Assembly (NCBI GenBank): GCA_051955775.1
Contig: JBQCGJ010000075.1
Coordinates: forward strand, 1-14,732
Source: DASUHT01 sp051955775
GTDB lineage: Bacteria; Actinomycetota; Thermoleophilia; Gaiellales; JAICJC01
Length of the DNA: 14,732 bases
Reading direction: 5' to 3'
In this document: positions 7,114 to 14,268 of the stretch, piece after piece
Layout of the letters: each line of letters starts with the position of its first letter
How positions within the stretch are numbered: position 1 is the first letter of the stretch
Position numbers and translations under genes: made by a program
The notes under the pieces: generated by a model
Told to the model about the DNA's origin: nothing
The model's database searches: none
The model's input: the letters and a program-made list of their open reading frames with translations, nothing else

Positions 7114-8363
7114 CCGCCGTGCGACTCGACCCCGCCAACGTGATCGCCGACCTCGACGAGCTGGCGGCGCACAGCGGCGGCCGTTTCGCCGGCGCCAAGC
7201 GGCTGGCCTGGACGCCGCAGTGGCTGGCAGCGCGAGAGTGGCTGACGGGCAAGCTGGCGGAGATCGGCCTCGAGCCGGAGTACGACGCGGCCGGCAACAT
7301 GTGGGCCACCGTGGCGGGCGAGTCCGGCTCGTTTCTGATCGTGGGCTCGCACATCGACGCCGTTCCCAACGGCGGCTGGCTGGACGGCGTGCTCGGCCTG
7401 TTGACGGCTCTGGAGACGGTTCGCACGCTGGCCCGCTCGGACGAGCGGCCGCCGGTCAGCGTGCGGTTCGTGGACTGGGCCGACGAGGAGGGCGCGCGAT
7501 TCGGGCGCAGCCTGGTCGGCTCCTCGGCCTGTGCCGGCACCCTCGATCCGGAGGACGTGCGGTCACTCACCGACCCCGACGGCGTCACGCTGGGCGACGC
7601 GCTCGCCGGCTGCGGGGTCGATCTCGACCGCACCGGCGACGCGACCGCCTCGCTGAGCGGCGCCATCGCCTACCTGGAGCTGCACATCGAGCAGGGCCCC
7701 GTGCTGCTGGAGACCGGCCGCCTGGCATCGGCGGTATCCGGCACGGTGGGCGTCGAGCGGCACCTGATGACCTTCACCGGCCAGGCCGCGCACGCCGGAT
7801 CGACGCCGATGCTGATGCGCCGTGACACGCTGGCGGCTGCGGCGACGGCGGCGCTCGAGATCCGGGCCGCCGCCATCAGGCTGGGCGGCGTGGCCACCGT
7901 CGGCCGCATGCACTCGGAGCCGGGCGTGATCACCGCGGTCGCCGGGCGCACGGAGATGCAGCTCGATCAGCGCCACCTGGATGCCGTCGCCCTGGCCACC
8001 ATGCTGGAGGAGGCCACGGCCAGCTGCCGGTCGGCCGCCGAGGAGTTCGGCTGTGAGCTGGAGGTGCGCAGGGTGTTCGGCGCCACCCCGACGGTGTTCG
8101 ACGCCGAGCTGGTCGCGATCGCCCGGGCCGCGGTCGGCGAGGCCGGCGGCGGTGACGGCGACCCGATCCCCAGCGGTCCGCTGCACGACGCCACCGAGAT
8201 CGGACGCGTGGTGCCGACGGCGATGCTGTTCGCGCAGTCCAACCCGCCGATCTCGCACGCCTCGATCGAGGACTCTCCGGCGCCGGCGCTGGAGGTCGCG
8301 ATCGACGCCTACGGGCGCACGGTCGAGCAGGTGCTGGCGCGGCACGCGGGAGGGTCGCGGTGA
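7110..8363 (+). CDS. M20-family Zn-dependent N-carbamoyl amidohydrolase (beta-ureidopropionase / allantoate amidohydrolase type)
   Basis: 417 residues, normal for the HyuC/AllC/beta-alanine synthase branch of peptidase family M20. These enzymes hydrolyse the carbamoyl group of N-carbamoyl-beta-alanine, N-carbamoyl-L-amino acids or allantoate. Metal-site motifs are intact: GSHIDAVPNGGWLDG at 79-93 (His81, Asp92), DEEGARFG at 125-132 (catalytic and bridging Glu126/127), LELHIEQGP at 189-197 (His192) and ISHAS at 381-385 (His383). GPLHDATEIG at 356-365 replaces the commoner GAGHDA. Placement straight after a dihydropyrimidinase points to an N-carbamoyl amino acid substrate. The GTG at 7110 overlaps the preceding stop (GTGA); a second in-frame GTG at 7119 is possible. 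The exact substrate cannot be decided by sequence. Confidence 0.85.
   Translation: MTAVRLDPANVIADLDELAAHSGGRFAGAKRLAWTPQWLAAREWLTGKLAEIGLEPEYDAAGNMWATVAGESGSFLIVGSHIDAVPNGGWLDGVLGLLTALETVRTLARSDERPPVSVRFVDWADEEGARFGRSLVGSSACAGTLDPEDVRSLTDPDGVTLGDALAGCGVDLDRTGDATASLSGAIAYLELHIEQGPVLLETGRLASAVSGTVGVERHLMTFTGQAAHAGSTPMLMRRDTLAAAATAALEIRAAAIRLGGVATVGRMHSEPGVITAVAGRTEMQLDQRHLDAVALATMLEEATASCRSAAEEFGCELEVRRVFGATPTVFDAELVAIARAAVGEAGGGDGDPIPSGPLHDATEIGRVVPTAMLFAQSNPPISHASIEDSPAPALEVAIDAYGRTVEQVLARHAGGSR
8348..8354 (+). promoter_or_regulatory. Ribosome binding site inside the upstream gene
   Basis: GGGAGGG lies 5 bases before the GTG at 8360, within the last codons of the amidohydrolase. It supports the GTGA-overlap start of the oxidoreductase and its independent re-initiation. 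Confidence 0.6.
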
Positions 8364-9391
8364 ACTTCGGCGTGGTGCTGCAGACGAACCCGCCGGCCGC
8401 CCGGGTGGTCGAGCTGGCGCGCCGGGCCGAGACGTATGGGTTCACGCACGCGTGGACGTTCGACTCGCACCTGCTGTGGGAGGAGCCGTTCGTCATCCAC
8501 AGCCGGATCCTCGACTGCACGCACAAGCTGATGGTGGGCCCGATGGTCACCAACCCCGCCACTCGCGACTGGACGGTGACCGCATCGACGTTCGCGACCC
8601 TGAACGAGATGTACGGCAACCGCACCATCTGCGGCATCGGCCGCGGGGACTCGGCGGTGCGCACCATCAACGGCAAGCCGGTGAGGCTGGCCGACCTGCG
8701 GGCCTCGATCGAGGTCATCCGAGAGCTGGCCAACGGCCGCAGCACCGAGTACAAGGGCACGACCGTGCGCTTCCCCTGGAACCCGGACAGCCGCCTGGAG
8801 ATCTGGGTGGCCGCCTACGGGCCGAACGCGCTGGCGCTGGCGGGCGAGGTGGGCGACGGTTTCATCCTCCAGCTCGCCGATCCTGCCATCGCCGCCTGGA
8901 GCATCGCCACCGTCCGCCAGGCGGCGGAGGCGGCCGGCCGCGATCCGGCAGCGCTGACCATGTGTGTTGCCGCTCCCGCATACATCACCGACGGGTCGGA
9001 GGCGGCTCGCGACCATGCGATCCATCAGTGCCGGTGGTTCGGCGGCATGGTCGGAAACCACGTGGCCGACATCGTCAACCGCTACGGCGGCGAGGATGCG
9101 GCCGTCCCGCGCGCGCTCACCGATTACATCGCCGGGCGGCAGGGCTACGACTACAACCAGCACGGACGCGCCGGCAACGTGCACGCGGATTTCGTGCCGG
9201 ACGAGATCGTGGAGCGGTTCTGCCTGATCGGCCCGCCCCAGACACACATCGAGCGGTTGAAGGAACTTGCCGCACTCGGCGTCGGCCACTTCGGCCTGTA
9301 CCTCCAGCACGACGCCCAGGACTCCACGCTGGCGGCGTTCGGCGAGCAGGTCATTCCGGCCATGCGCGAGCAGATCACCGCGCGTACCTGA
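8360..9391 (+). CDS. LLM-class (F420-type) oxidoreductase, CPS_4043-like
   Basis: 343 residues forming a luciferase-like TIM barrel. The start (NFGVVLQTNPP), WTFDSH at 32-37, GPMVTNP at 60-66, GIGRGDSAVR at 92-101 and AAYGPNALALAGEVGDGFI at 151-169 are the flavin/F420-binding landmarks of the group close to methylenetetrahydromethanopterin reductase. From memory it resembles the CPS_4043 family (TIGR03842). The cofactor, F420 or FMN, is inferred from family and not visible. It is translationally coupled (GTGA) to the amidohydrolase, so it should act on the same substrate pool. No known dihydropyrimidine dehydrogenase gene is in the window, leaving open whether this protein does that redox step. 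It converges on the secreted propeller gene. Confidence 0.8.
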   Translation: MNFGVVLQTNPPAARVVELARRAETYGFTHAWTFDSHLLWEEPFVIHSRILDCTHKLMVGPMVTNPATRDWTVTASTFATLNEMYGNRTICGIGRGDSAVRTINGKPVRLADLRASIEVIRELANGRSTEYKGTTVRFPWNPDSRLEIWVAAYGPNALALAGEVGDGFILQLADPAIAAWSIATVRQAAEAAGRDPAALTMCVAAPAYITDGSEAARDHAIHQCRWFGGMVGNHVADIVNRYGGEDAAVPRALTDYIAGRQGYDYNQHGRAGNVHADFVPDEIVERFCLIGPPQTHIERLKELAALGVGHFGLYLQHDAQDSTLAAFGEQVIPAMREQITART

Positions 9392-9420
9392 GGGCACGGG
9401 GTGTCACGAGCCTGCCCGGG

Positions 9421-9436
9421 CATGATCGCCGTCATG
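9421..9436. terminator. Weak hairpin between convergent genes
   Basis: CATGA, a TCGCCG loop and TCATG form a 5-bp stem in the 58-base gap between the oxidoreductase stop and the propeller stop. A perfect palindrome TGCCCGGGCA (9413-9422) touches it. Neither has a T-tract; termination here is only a possibility. Confidence 0.2.
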
Positions 9437-9449
9437 ACCTTCCCTGAGG

Positions 9450-10430
9450 TTACGGGAGCTGCCCCCGGTAGATGTCGCTGTTGTACGGCTTGCAGACGGA
9501 TCGCTCGTAGAAGAGCTGATCGTTCGTGCCGTCGTTGTACGTCTGCAGCGCGTTGATATCGACGCCCGCCGCGAAGGCCTGTACGGCCGTCGCCGATCCG
9601 GCCAGCGGCTGTTCCATCAGCGTCGCATCATGGCAGCTCGTGCCCGCAGACTCACGATCGAAGAACAAAGTCCCGGCAGATGTGACCGCCGGCGAGGTGT
9701 CGATCGTCCCGGCGGGGCGCGTCACGTGGCTCAGCGTGCGCGCGGCGATGTCATACAGATACACCGTGCAGCTGTGGCCGAAGTTCTCGCACGTGAAGAA
9801 CGTGGCGTAGTTACCGTTCACCTGCCCGGGTACCGCCGCGTTTGCGCCGCTCGACGGATTCGCGATGCTGATCAACACGCGGACGGAGTGCGTCTGCAGG
9901 TTGTACAGCAGGACGCGGGTCGTGCCCTGGATCAGACGCCCGAACATGAGCCAGGTGTCCGTCAGCTGCGGATCCCACTCCCAGTACGGCGTATTCACGC
10001 CTGGCGGCGGGTTCGAGTGCTGGTGCAGCGCCAGGTTGTAGAAGCGGATGTCGGACGCCGTGCCGGCGATCTCCTGATACGCGAGGCGGGTGTTCGAGAT
10101 GCCCCCTCCGTACGCCTGGGTGTGCAGCCGGTTGACCCGCCGGGCAGCGCCGGTCGGCACGCCGGAAGACATGGCCTGCTCGTACTCGTTGTATGTGCCG
10201 GTATGCGCGCTGGAGTTCTGCGACCAGGCGAAGTAGTCCGCCGATACCGCCGGCGTGTACTCGTCCACCGGCCGCGGCTGGGCCTTGACCGGGACCCCGC
10301 TGAACGACCCCCACGCCGCCGGCGCCGTGACGGCGAGCACGGCCACGCCCGCCAGCGCCGTGCAGCACCGCCACACCGCGCTCCACCGCGCCCGGCGAGA
10401 CATCCGTGTGCGTCTTCGAGACATGTTCAT
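9450..10430 (-). CDS. Secreted beta-propeller-like protein of unknown function
   Basis: 326 residues. The N-terminus is strongly basic (arginines 5-14), followed by a hydrophobic run at about 24-38 and an APAAW/GS cleavage-like site near 38-42, so it is a likely signal peptide for export. The mature part is made of repeated strand motifs resembling TolB/WD40-type blades: DYFAWSQ, TRLAYQE then DIRFYNL, TWLMFGR then RVLLYNL, YATFFTC then TVYLYDI, and GTLFFDRE. Four cysteines (214, 221, 266, 313) could form two disulfides outside the cell. The ATG at 10430 has GGGAGG 7 bases upstream; a second ATG 6 bases later is less well spaced. The gene follows the sulfotransferase by 68 bases on the same strand and may have its own promoter. 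Function is not recognised. Confidence 0.65.
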   Translation of the reverse strand: MNMSRRRTRMSRRARWSAVWRCCTALAGVAVLAVTAPAAWGSFSGVPVKAQPRPVDEYTPAVSADYFAWSQNSSAHTGTYNEYEQAMSSGVPTGAARRVNRLHTQAYGGGISNTRLAYQEIAGTASDIRFYNLALHQHSNPPPGVNTPYWEWDPQLTDTWLMFGRLIQGTTRVLLYNLQTHSVRVLISIANPSSGANAAVPGQVNGNYATFFTCENFGHSCTVYLYDIAARTLSHVTRPAGTIDTSPAVTSAGTLFFDRESAGTSCHDATLMEQPLAGSATAVQAFAAGVDINALQTYNDGTNDQLFYERSVCKPYNSDIYRGQLP

Positions 10431-10468
10431 ACGCTGGCCTCCCACCAAGGTTGCTTGCACAGGGGTGA

Positions 10469-10495
10469 GACCGCCCGGGCGCGGACGGCGTTCCC
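10469..10495 (-). promoter_or_regulatory. Candidate ECF-sigma-like promoter before the propeller gene
   Basis: Read on the minus strand, GGGAAC (10495-10490), a 16-base spacer and CGGTC (10473-10469) resemble the GGAAC / CGTC pattern of extracytoplasmic-function sigma promoters. It starts 3 bases after the sulfotransferase stop. The match is short and G+C-rich, so the chance background is high. Confidence 0.2.
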
Positions 10496-10498
10496 GAT

Positions 10499-11395
10499 TT
10501 ACGCCGTCTCCAGGTATGCCGCGAGCTCGGCCTCGATGGCAGGGTCCAGCGGCGCGCCCGCCGGCGGGGGGAAGCGTGCGGGCACCTCGGCCCGCGGGCG
10601 CAGCGCGCAGCCCTGACCAGCCGCGAACCGGCTGACCGTCTCGAGCGCCCCCCGCGGGTCGTCGCACACCTGCTCGTAGCGCAGCTGGCAGAACCGCTCC
10701 GGCGCGCGGTCGCGCTCGTGCGCCACGGCGGCGTTCACCGCCCGCACCTGCTCCACCACCTGGGCTGCGGGAGGCAGCTCGCGCAGCCGGCCGATGTCCC
10801 GCGGCTCCGCAGACCACCAGGCGTCATACGTCCCGAACCGCCGCTTCCGGCTGACCAGAAGCGACCGTGCGTTGGCGGCCTGGTCGCGCGTGACCAGCAC
10901 GAACAGCGCCTCGGGAAGCGCCTGGCGCAACGGCTCCAGGCGCAGGGAGTTGATCAGGTTCTTGAACACCAGCGGCCGCCCGGACGCGGCGCCGAAGGCC
11001 GCCACCGAGCGGCGCAGCCGGGCCATCCGCTGCGGGTCGGCCTCGGCCCCGGCCACCGCCTGCGGACGCGTGCGGAAGAACCGGTACCAGTAGGGCCCGC
11101 ACTCGCTCGGCGCCAGCCGGCCCGGCACGGTGCCGTGCACGGACTCGAAGCCCACGTGCCGCCCCGTTCGGCCGCCGACGATCCGCTCGACCAGCGCCGG
11201 AGAGCCGTTCAGGCTGCAGTGCAGGTTTGTCAGGTAGCCGACGTCGAAGCGGGCCACCACGAGCTGGTAGACGAGCGTGGAGCCGCAACGGGGCGCGCCG
11301 ACGATGAACAGCGGCGTCTCGGGCAGCGGGCCGCCGGCGGCGCGCTCGGTCAGGCTGAGCGCGCGGTTGAGCCCTCGGCGAAGGCGGCGCCCCAC
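10499..11395 (-). CDS. PAPS-dependent sulfotransferase family protein
   Basis: 298 residues. The N-terminal phosphosulfate loop is clear: FIVGAPRCGSTLV at 30-42, with the GAPRCGST core binding the 5'-phosphosulfate of PAPS. PLVFKNLINS at 141-150 provides a strand and lysine region. FVLVTRDQAANARSLL at 165-180 carries the 3'-phosphate-binding arginine (170) and serine (178) of the family. It has no signal or membrane segment and should act in the cytoplasm on a sugar, lipid or small metabolite before export. The GTG at 11395 lies one base past the stop of the phosphodiesterase gene, so the two are probably coupled. The frame is open upstream to 11638, but there it only shadows the neighbour. 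The acceptor is unknown; the glycosyltransferase upstream suggests a glycan. Confidence 0.8.
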   Translation of the reverse strand: MGRRLRRGLNRALSLTERAAGGPLPETPLFIVGAPRCGSTLVYQLVVARFDVGYLTNLHCSLNGSPALVERIVGGRTGRHVGFESVHGTVPGRLAPSECGPYWYRFFRTRPQAVAGAEADPQRMARLRRSVAAFGAASGRPLVFKNLINSLRLEPLRQALPEALFVLVTRDQAANARSLLVSRKRRFGTYDAWWSAEPRDIGRLRELPPAAQVVEQVRAVNAAVAHERDRAPERFCQLRYEQVCDDPRGALETVSRFAAGQGCALRPRAEVPARFPPPAGAPLDPAIEAELAAYLETA

Positions 11396-11396
11396 G

Positions 11397-13016
11397 TCAC
11401 TCGTAGCCCAGGTCGCGCAGGCGCTCGCGGATGCTGGCCTCCTCCTCGGCGGAGTAGACCGGCGCGGAGGAGGCCTCGGGGGCGCTCGCGGCAGCCACGC
11501 CGATCCGTTCCCGGGCCTCCAGGATGGCCTCGATCGGCGCGCCGTCCAGGCCCTCCGGCTCCAGCCCGTGCAGACGCAGGATGGTGGCCGCCATCTGCGT
11601 GATGTCGCTGCCCTCGGGCACCTCGCCGGGGCGTACACCAGGGCCGGCGGCGGCCAGGATGCCGGTCACCCCATGGTGCCCCGAGTAGCCGTAGAAGCTC
11701 TCGGGGTCGAGGTGCTCGTGCCGCTCGAACGCAGCCCGCACCCGACGCCGCATGGCCTCCACGTGGATCCGCTCATCGTGGGGCAGCACGACCAGCTCGG
11801 GTGCCTTGCGCAGGTGGCGGCCGTGATAGATGTCGCGCTTGCGGAGCACGCTGAACGCCGGGGCCCCCGTCTCCGGGTGGCGTACGTCCTCCAGCTCCGC
11901 GACCAGGGCATCGGCATAGGCGGAGTCCCGCACCGCGCCGGTCAGCTCGCCCAGAAAGATCTGCCCGCCGGTGCCGTAGCAGTACGCCCGCGTACGCCCG
12001 AAGTCGATGTCGGCAAAGACACGGTCGACGCCGGGGCGCGGCAGGGCGGGCACGGCGTCGAGCGCGCGGCCATACCAGCCCTGGGTGCGCACCAGCCGCG
12101 AATCCACCTTGCCCAGATAGTCGAGCCGGCCACCACGCAGCCCCTGCAGCGAGCGGCGGCGGAAGCGCAGGTGGCCGTGCTCCTCCAGCCAGCGGTTGAC
12201 GTGGAACGTCCAGTGGATCGGCTTCATGCCGTGGTCGGACATGATGAGGGCCGTGGGCTCCTCGCCGTACAGCGCCCGGGCGTGCTGGATGAGCTCGCCG
12301 CACACGCGGTCGACGGCCTCGTACACCTGCGCCAGCTCGTCGCCCGACTGGGCTGGGTCGTGCGCGGGATGATCGGGGTTCAGGCGGTGATACCCGAGGT
12401 GACCGGCGAAGTCGGTGCTCATGAAGTCGACCGCCAGCACGCCCAGGTCCGGCTCCATGTCCATCGCCAGCCGGCACACGCCGGCGATGTCGTCCACGTG
12501 CTCGATCAGCCGCCGCGCATACCGGTCGAAGTCCTCCCACCAGCGCTCGGCCATCGGGTGATGGGCCGTGACCAGCTCGGGATAGGCCGCGCGGATCCGT
12601 GCCGCCGCCTCGGGCGGCGTGATCTCGGGCCTCGGCGGGCCGCCGTAGCCGGTGACCAGGATGCCGTCGATGGGTTCGGGCGGATACGTGAACGGCACCG
12701 TGACGAATGCGGAGCGGATGCCGGCCTGGCCGAGCATGCGCCACAGCGGCGCTCCCGACCGGCTGGCCGCGCTCTCCACCCGCATGACCGACCGGTTGGG
12801 GTTCGTCGAGAAATTGAAGATGCCGTGCCCGGCCGGGTTCAGGCCGGTCAGGAACGACGACCAGGCGGTGGGCGTGACCGCCGGGAGGGTGGAGCGCAGC
12901 GGACCGTACGCGCCGTCGTGCCGGAGCCTGGCCAGGGTCGGCAGCCGGCCCTCTGCCAGCAGCCGCTCGACCAGTTCGGGGTCCGCCCCGTCCAGGCCGA
13001 GCACGAGCACTCTCAT
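11397..13016 (-). CDS. Alkaline-phosphatase-superfamily phosphodiesterase/pyrophosphatase
   Basis: 539 residues, starting directly with the metal-binding strand LVLGLDGAD (Asp9). The nucleophile is the threonine in LPAVTPTAW (Thr48 most likely), followed by FLTGLNPAGHG. Further metal residues are Asp202 and His206 in STDFAGH, Asp261 and His262 in SDHGM, and His447/448 in GYSGHHG. This is the type I phosphodiesterase/nucleotide pyrophosphatase branch, often found in surface polysaccharide clusters. A conserved-style tail (EEEASIRERLRDLGYE) ends the protein. No signal peptide is evident, so it looks cytoplasmic. The ATG at 13016 overlaps the stop of the glycosyltransferase (ATGA), and the sulfotransferase follows one base after its own stop: three genes in one coupled unit. 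The substrate is unknown; possible roles are glycan or nucleotide-sugar phosphoester cleavage, or PAP recycling. Confidence 0.82.
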   Translation of the reverse strand: MRVLVLGLDGADPELVERLLAEGRLPTLARLRHDGAYGPLRSTLPAVTPTAWSSFLTGLNPAGHGIFNFSTNPNRSVMRVESAASRSGAPLWRMLGQAGIRSAFVTVPFTYPPEPIDGILVTGYGGPPRPEITPPEAAARIRAAYPELVTAHHPMAERWWEDFDRYARRLIEHVDDIAGVCRLAMDMEPDLGVLAVDFMSTDFAGHLGYHRLNPDHPAHDPAQSGDELAQVYEAVDRVCGELIQHARALYGEEPTALIMSDHGMKPIHWTFHVNRWLEEHGHLRFRRRSLQGLRGGRLDYLGKVDSRLVRTQGWYGRALDAVPALPRPGVDRVFADIDFGRTRAYCYGTGGQIFLGELTGAVRDSAYADALVAELEDVRHPETGAPAFSVLRKRDIYHGRHLRKAPELVVLPHDERIHVEAMRRRVRAAFERHEHLDPESFYGYSGHHGVTGILAAAGPGVRPGEVPEGSDITQMAATILRLHGLEPEGLDGAPIEAILEARERIGVAAASAPEASSAPVYSAEEEASIRERLRDLGYE

Positions 13017-14149
13017 GCCGCGCGCCCGGTCAGCAGCCCGCGGTACACCCGCTCCAGCTGCACGCCGGGATGGTCGGGCAGCCGCTCGCGCACGACCTGC
13101 ATGTTGCGCTCGCCATAGCTGGCCCGCAGCTCAGGGTCGCGCAACAGCTTGAGGAGGGCCGCGGTCATCGCATCCTCGTCGCGGCACTGCACCACCTCGC
13201 CGCCCTCGCCCTGGGTGATCCACTCGTCGATCGTTATCGCGTCGCCCATCACCATCGGCAGCCCGGACGCCATGGATTCGATCATCGACGCCGGCGTGGC
13301 GTCCGTCGAGGCCACGGAGATGCCGATGTCAGACGACGCAATCACGAACGGCAGATCCTCGGGGGCGATGAAGTGCATGCGCACCTCGTCGCCGAAGCCC
13401 ATGTCACGGATCCACCCCCGCACCTTGTCCTCCTCCCAGCCGCCCCGGGCGGCCAGGATCAGCCGTGCGGCCGGCTCCTCCGCGTGCGCGCGCTTGAACG
13501 CGCGCAGCACCACGTCGAGATTCGTCTGGGCGCGGAAATTGCGCAGCGACAGGATGATCTGCGAGTCCTCGGGCCATCCGAACTGCGCGGCCAGCGCGGA
13601 GTGATCGCGCTTGGCAGGGTCGAAGGGGCGCGTGTCGACGTACCACACGATGCGGTGGATCTTCTCCGGGTCGGCGCCCAGCCGGATCGTCTCCTGCTCG
13701 TTGCCGAGTGAGGAAACCACGAAGCTGTCGCCGGCTCGGATCGACTTGGCCACCCGCCGCCGGCCCTTCCAGCTGTCCCGCCCGTACGTGAAGATGTCGG
13801 TGTTCCACGGGCTCATGACCAGCGGGTGGACATCCGCCCCCGCCGCCCACCAGCCGTATGGCAGCAGGTAGTGGGCGTGGGTGAGGTCGGGCTGGATCTC
13901 GCGGGCGACATTGCGGATCTCCGGCACGTGCCGGTACCGGCGCACGCCCGGGAACTTCGGCGTGCGCGCGCGCAGGTCGTGCACCTTCAGCATCTCCAGC
14001 TCCTGCGGACGGTCGTCGCGGTAGCGGGTGCTGACGATGTGCACCTCGTGGCCAAGCTCGGCCAGCCGCCACGCCCAGCGAAGGAAGATGATGGAGCGGC
14101 CGTCCCCGACGCCGAGAATCCGCAACGGCTGCGTGGTCTGCTCTGGCAT
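13013..14149 (-). CDS. GT4-type glycosyltransferase
   Basis: 378 residues in two Rossmann-like domains. The N-terminal one begins ILGVGDGRSIIFLRWAWRLAELGHEV (residues 11-36) and includes HAHYLLPYGW at 91-100. The C-terminal donor domain covers about 185-370, with LRNFRAQTNLDVVLRAF at 202-218 and DATPASMIESMASGLPMV at 283-300. The last segment is the GT4 E-x7-E nucleotide-sugar site, here with Asp283 in place of the first glutamate (D-x7-E, Glu291). The fold has no membrane span and uses a nucleotide-activated sugar on the cytoplasmic side. It is first in the minus-strand block with phosphodiesterase and sulfotransferase genes. No good Shine-Dalgarno precedes the ATG at 14149, but a -10-like TAGAAT lies 7 bases upstream, which suits a leaderless message. 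Sugar and acceptor are unknown. Confidence 0.85.
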   Translation of the reverse strand: MPEQTTQPLRILGVGDGRSIIFLRWAWRLAELGHEVHIVSTRYRDDRPQELEMLKVHDLRARTPKFPGVRRYRHVPEIRNVAREIQPDLTHAHYLLPYGWWAAGADVHPLVMSPWNTDIFTYGRDSWKGRRRVAKSIRAGDSFVVSSLGNEQETIRLGADPEKIHRIVWYVDTRPFDPAKRDHSALAAQFGWPEDSQIILSLRNFRAQTNLDVVLRAFKRAHAEEPAARLILAARGGWEEDKVRGWIRDMGFGDEVRMHFIAPEDLPFVIASSDIGISVASTDATPASMIESMASGLPMVMGDAITIDEWITQGEGGEVVQCRDEDAMTAALLKLLRDPELRASYGERNMQVVRERLPDHPGVQLERVYRGLLTGRAA

Positions 14150-14156
14150 CCGGCGG

Positions 14157-14162
14157 ATTCTA
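14157..14162 (-). promoter_or_regulatory. -10 element for a possible leaderless transcript
   Basis: On the minus strand TAGAAT (5 of 6 to TATAAT) ends 7 bases before the glycosyltransferase ATG, so the first base of the mRNA would fall at or next to the start codon. Absence of a Shine-Dalgarno fits. No clear -35 is seen. Confidence 0.35.
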
Positions 14163-14189
14163 CCGAGCCGTCCTTGGCGGGCGCGCCGG

Positions 14190-14218
14190 TTGGAAGCCTT
14201 TCACCGGCGGCACACAAT
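14190..14218 (+). promoter_or_regulatory. Candidate promoter for the MFS transporter
   Basis: TTGGAA (14190-14195, 4 of 6 to TTGACA), a 17-base spacer and CACAAT (14213-14218, 4 of 6 to TATAAT) face the transporter in the 119-base divergent spacer. The leader would be about 45 bases. Confidence 0.3.
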
Positions 14219-14268
14219 CGCCCCATCGGCATGACGCCGGACGGCCGCCGGGCCGCTTGGATGCGCGG

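Noticed and set aside
9413..9422. TGCCCGGGCA perfect palindrome
   Set aside because: A 10-base G/C palindrome is expected by chance in such DNA; similar ones occur elsewhere (for example 10472-10481) with no shared context.
11277..13118. A 613-codon open frame on the plus strand
   Set aside because: It is antisense to the phosphodiesterase and parts of its neighbours; low-complexity composition and no recognisable domain.
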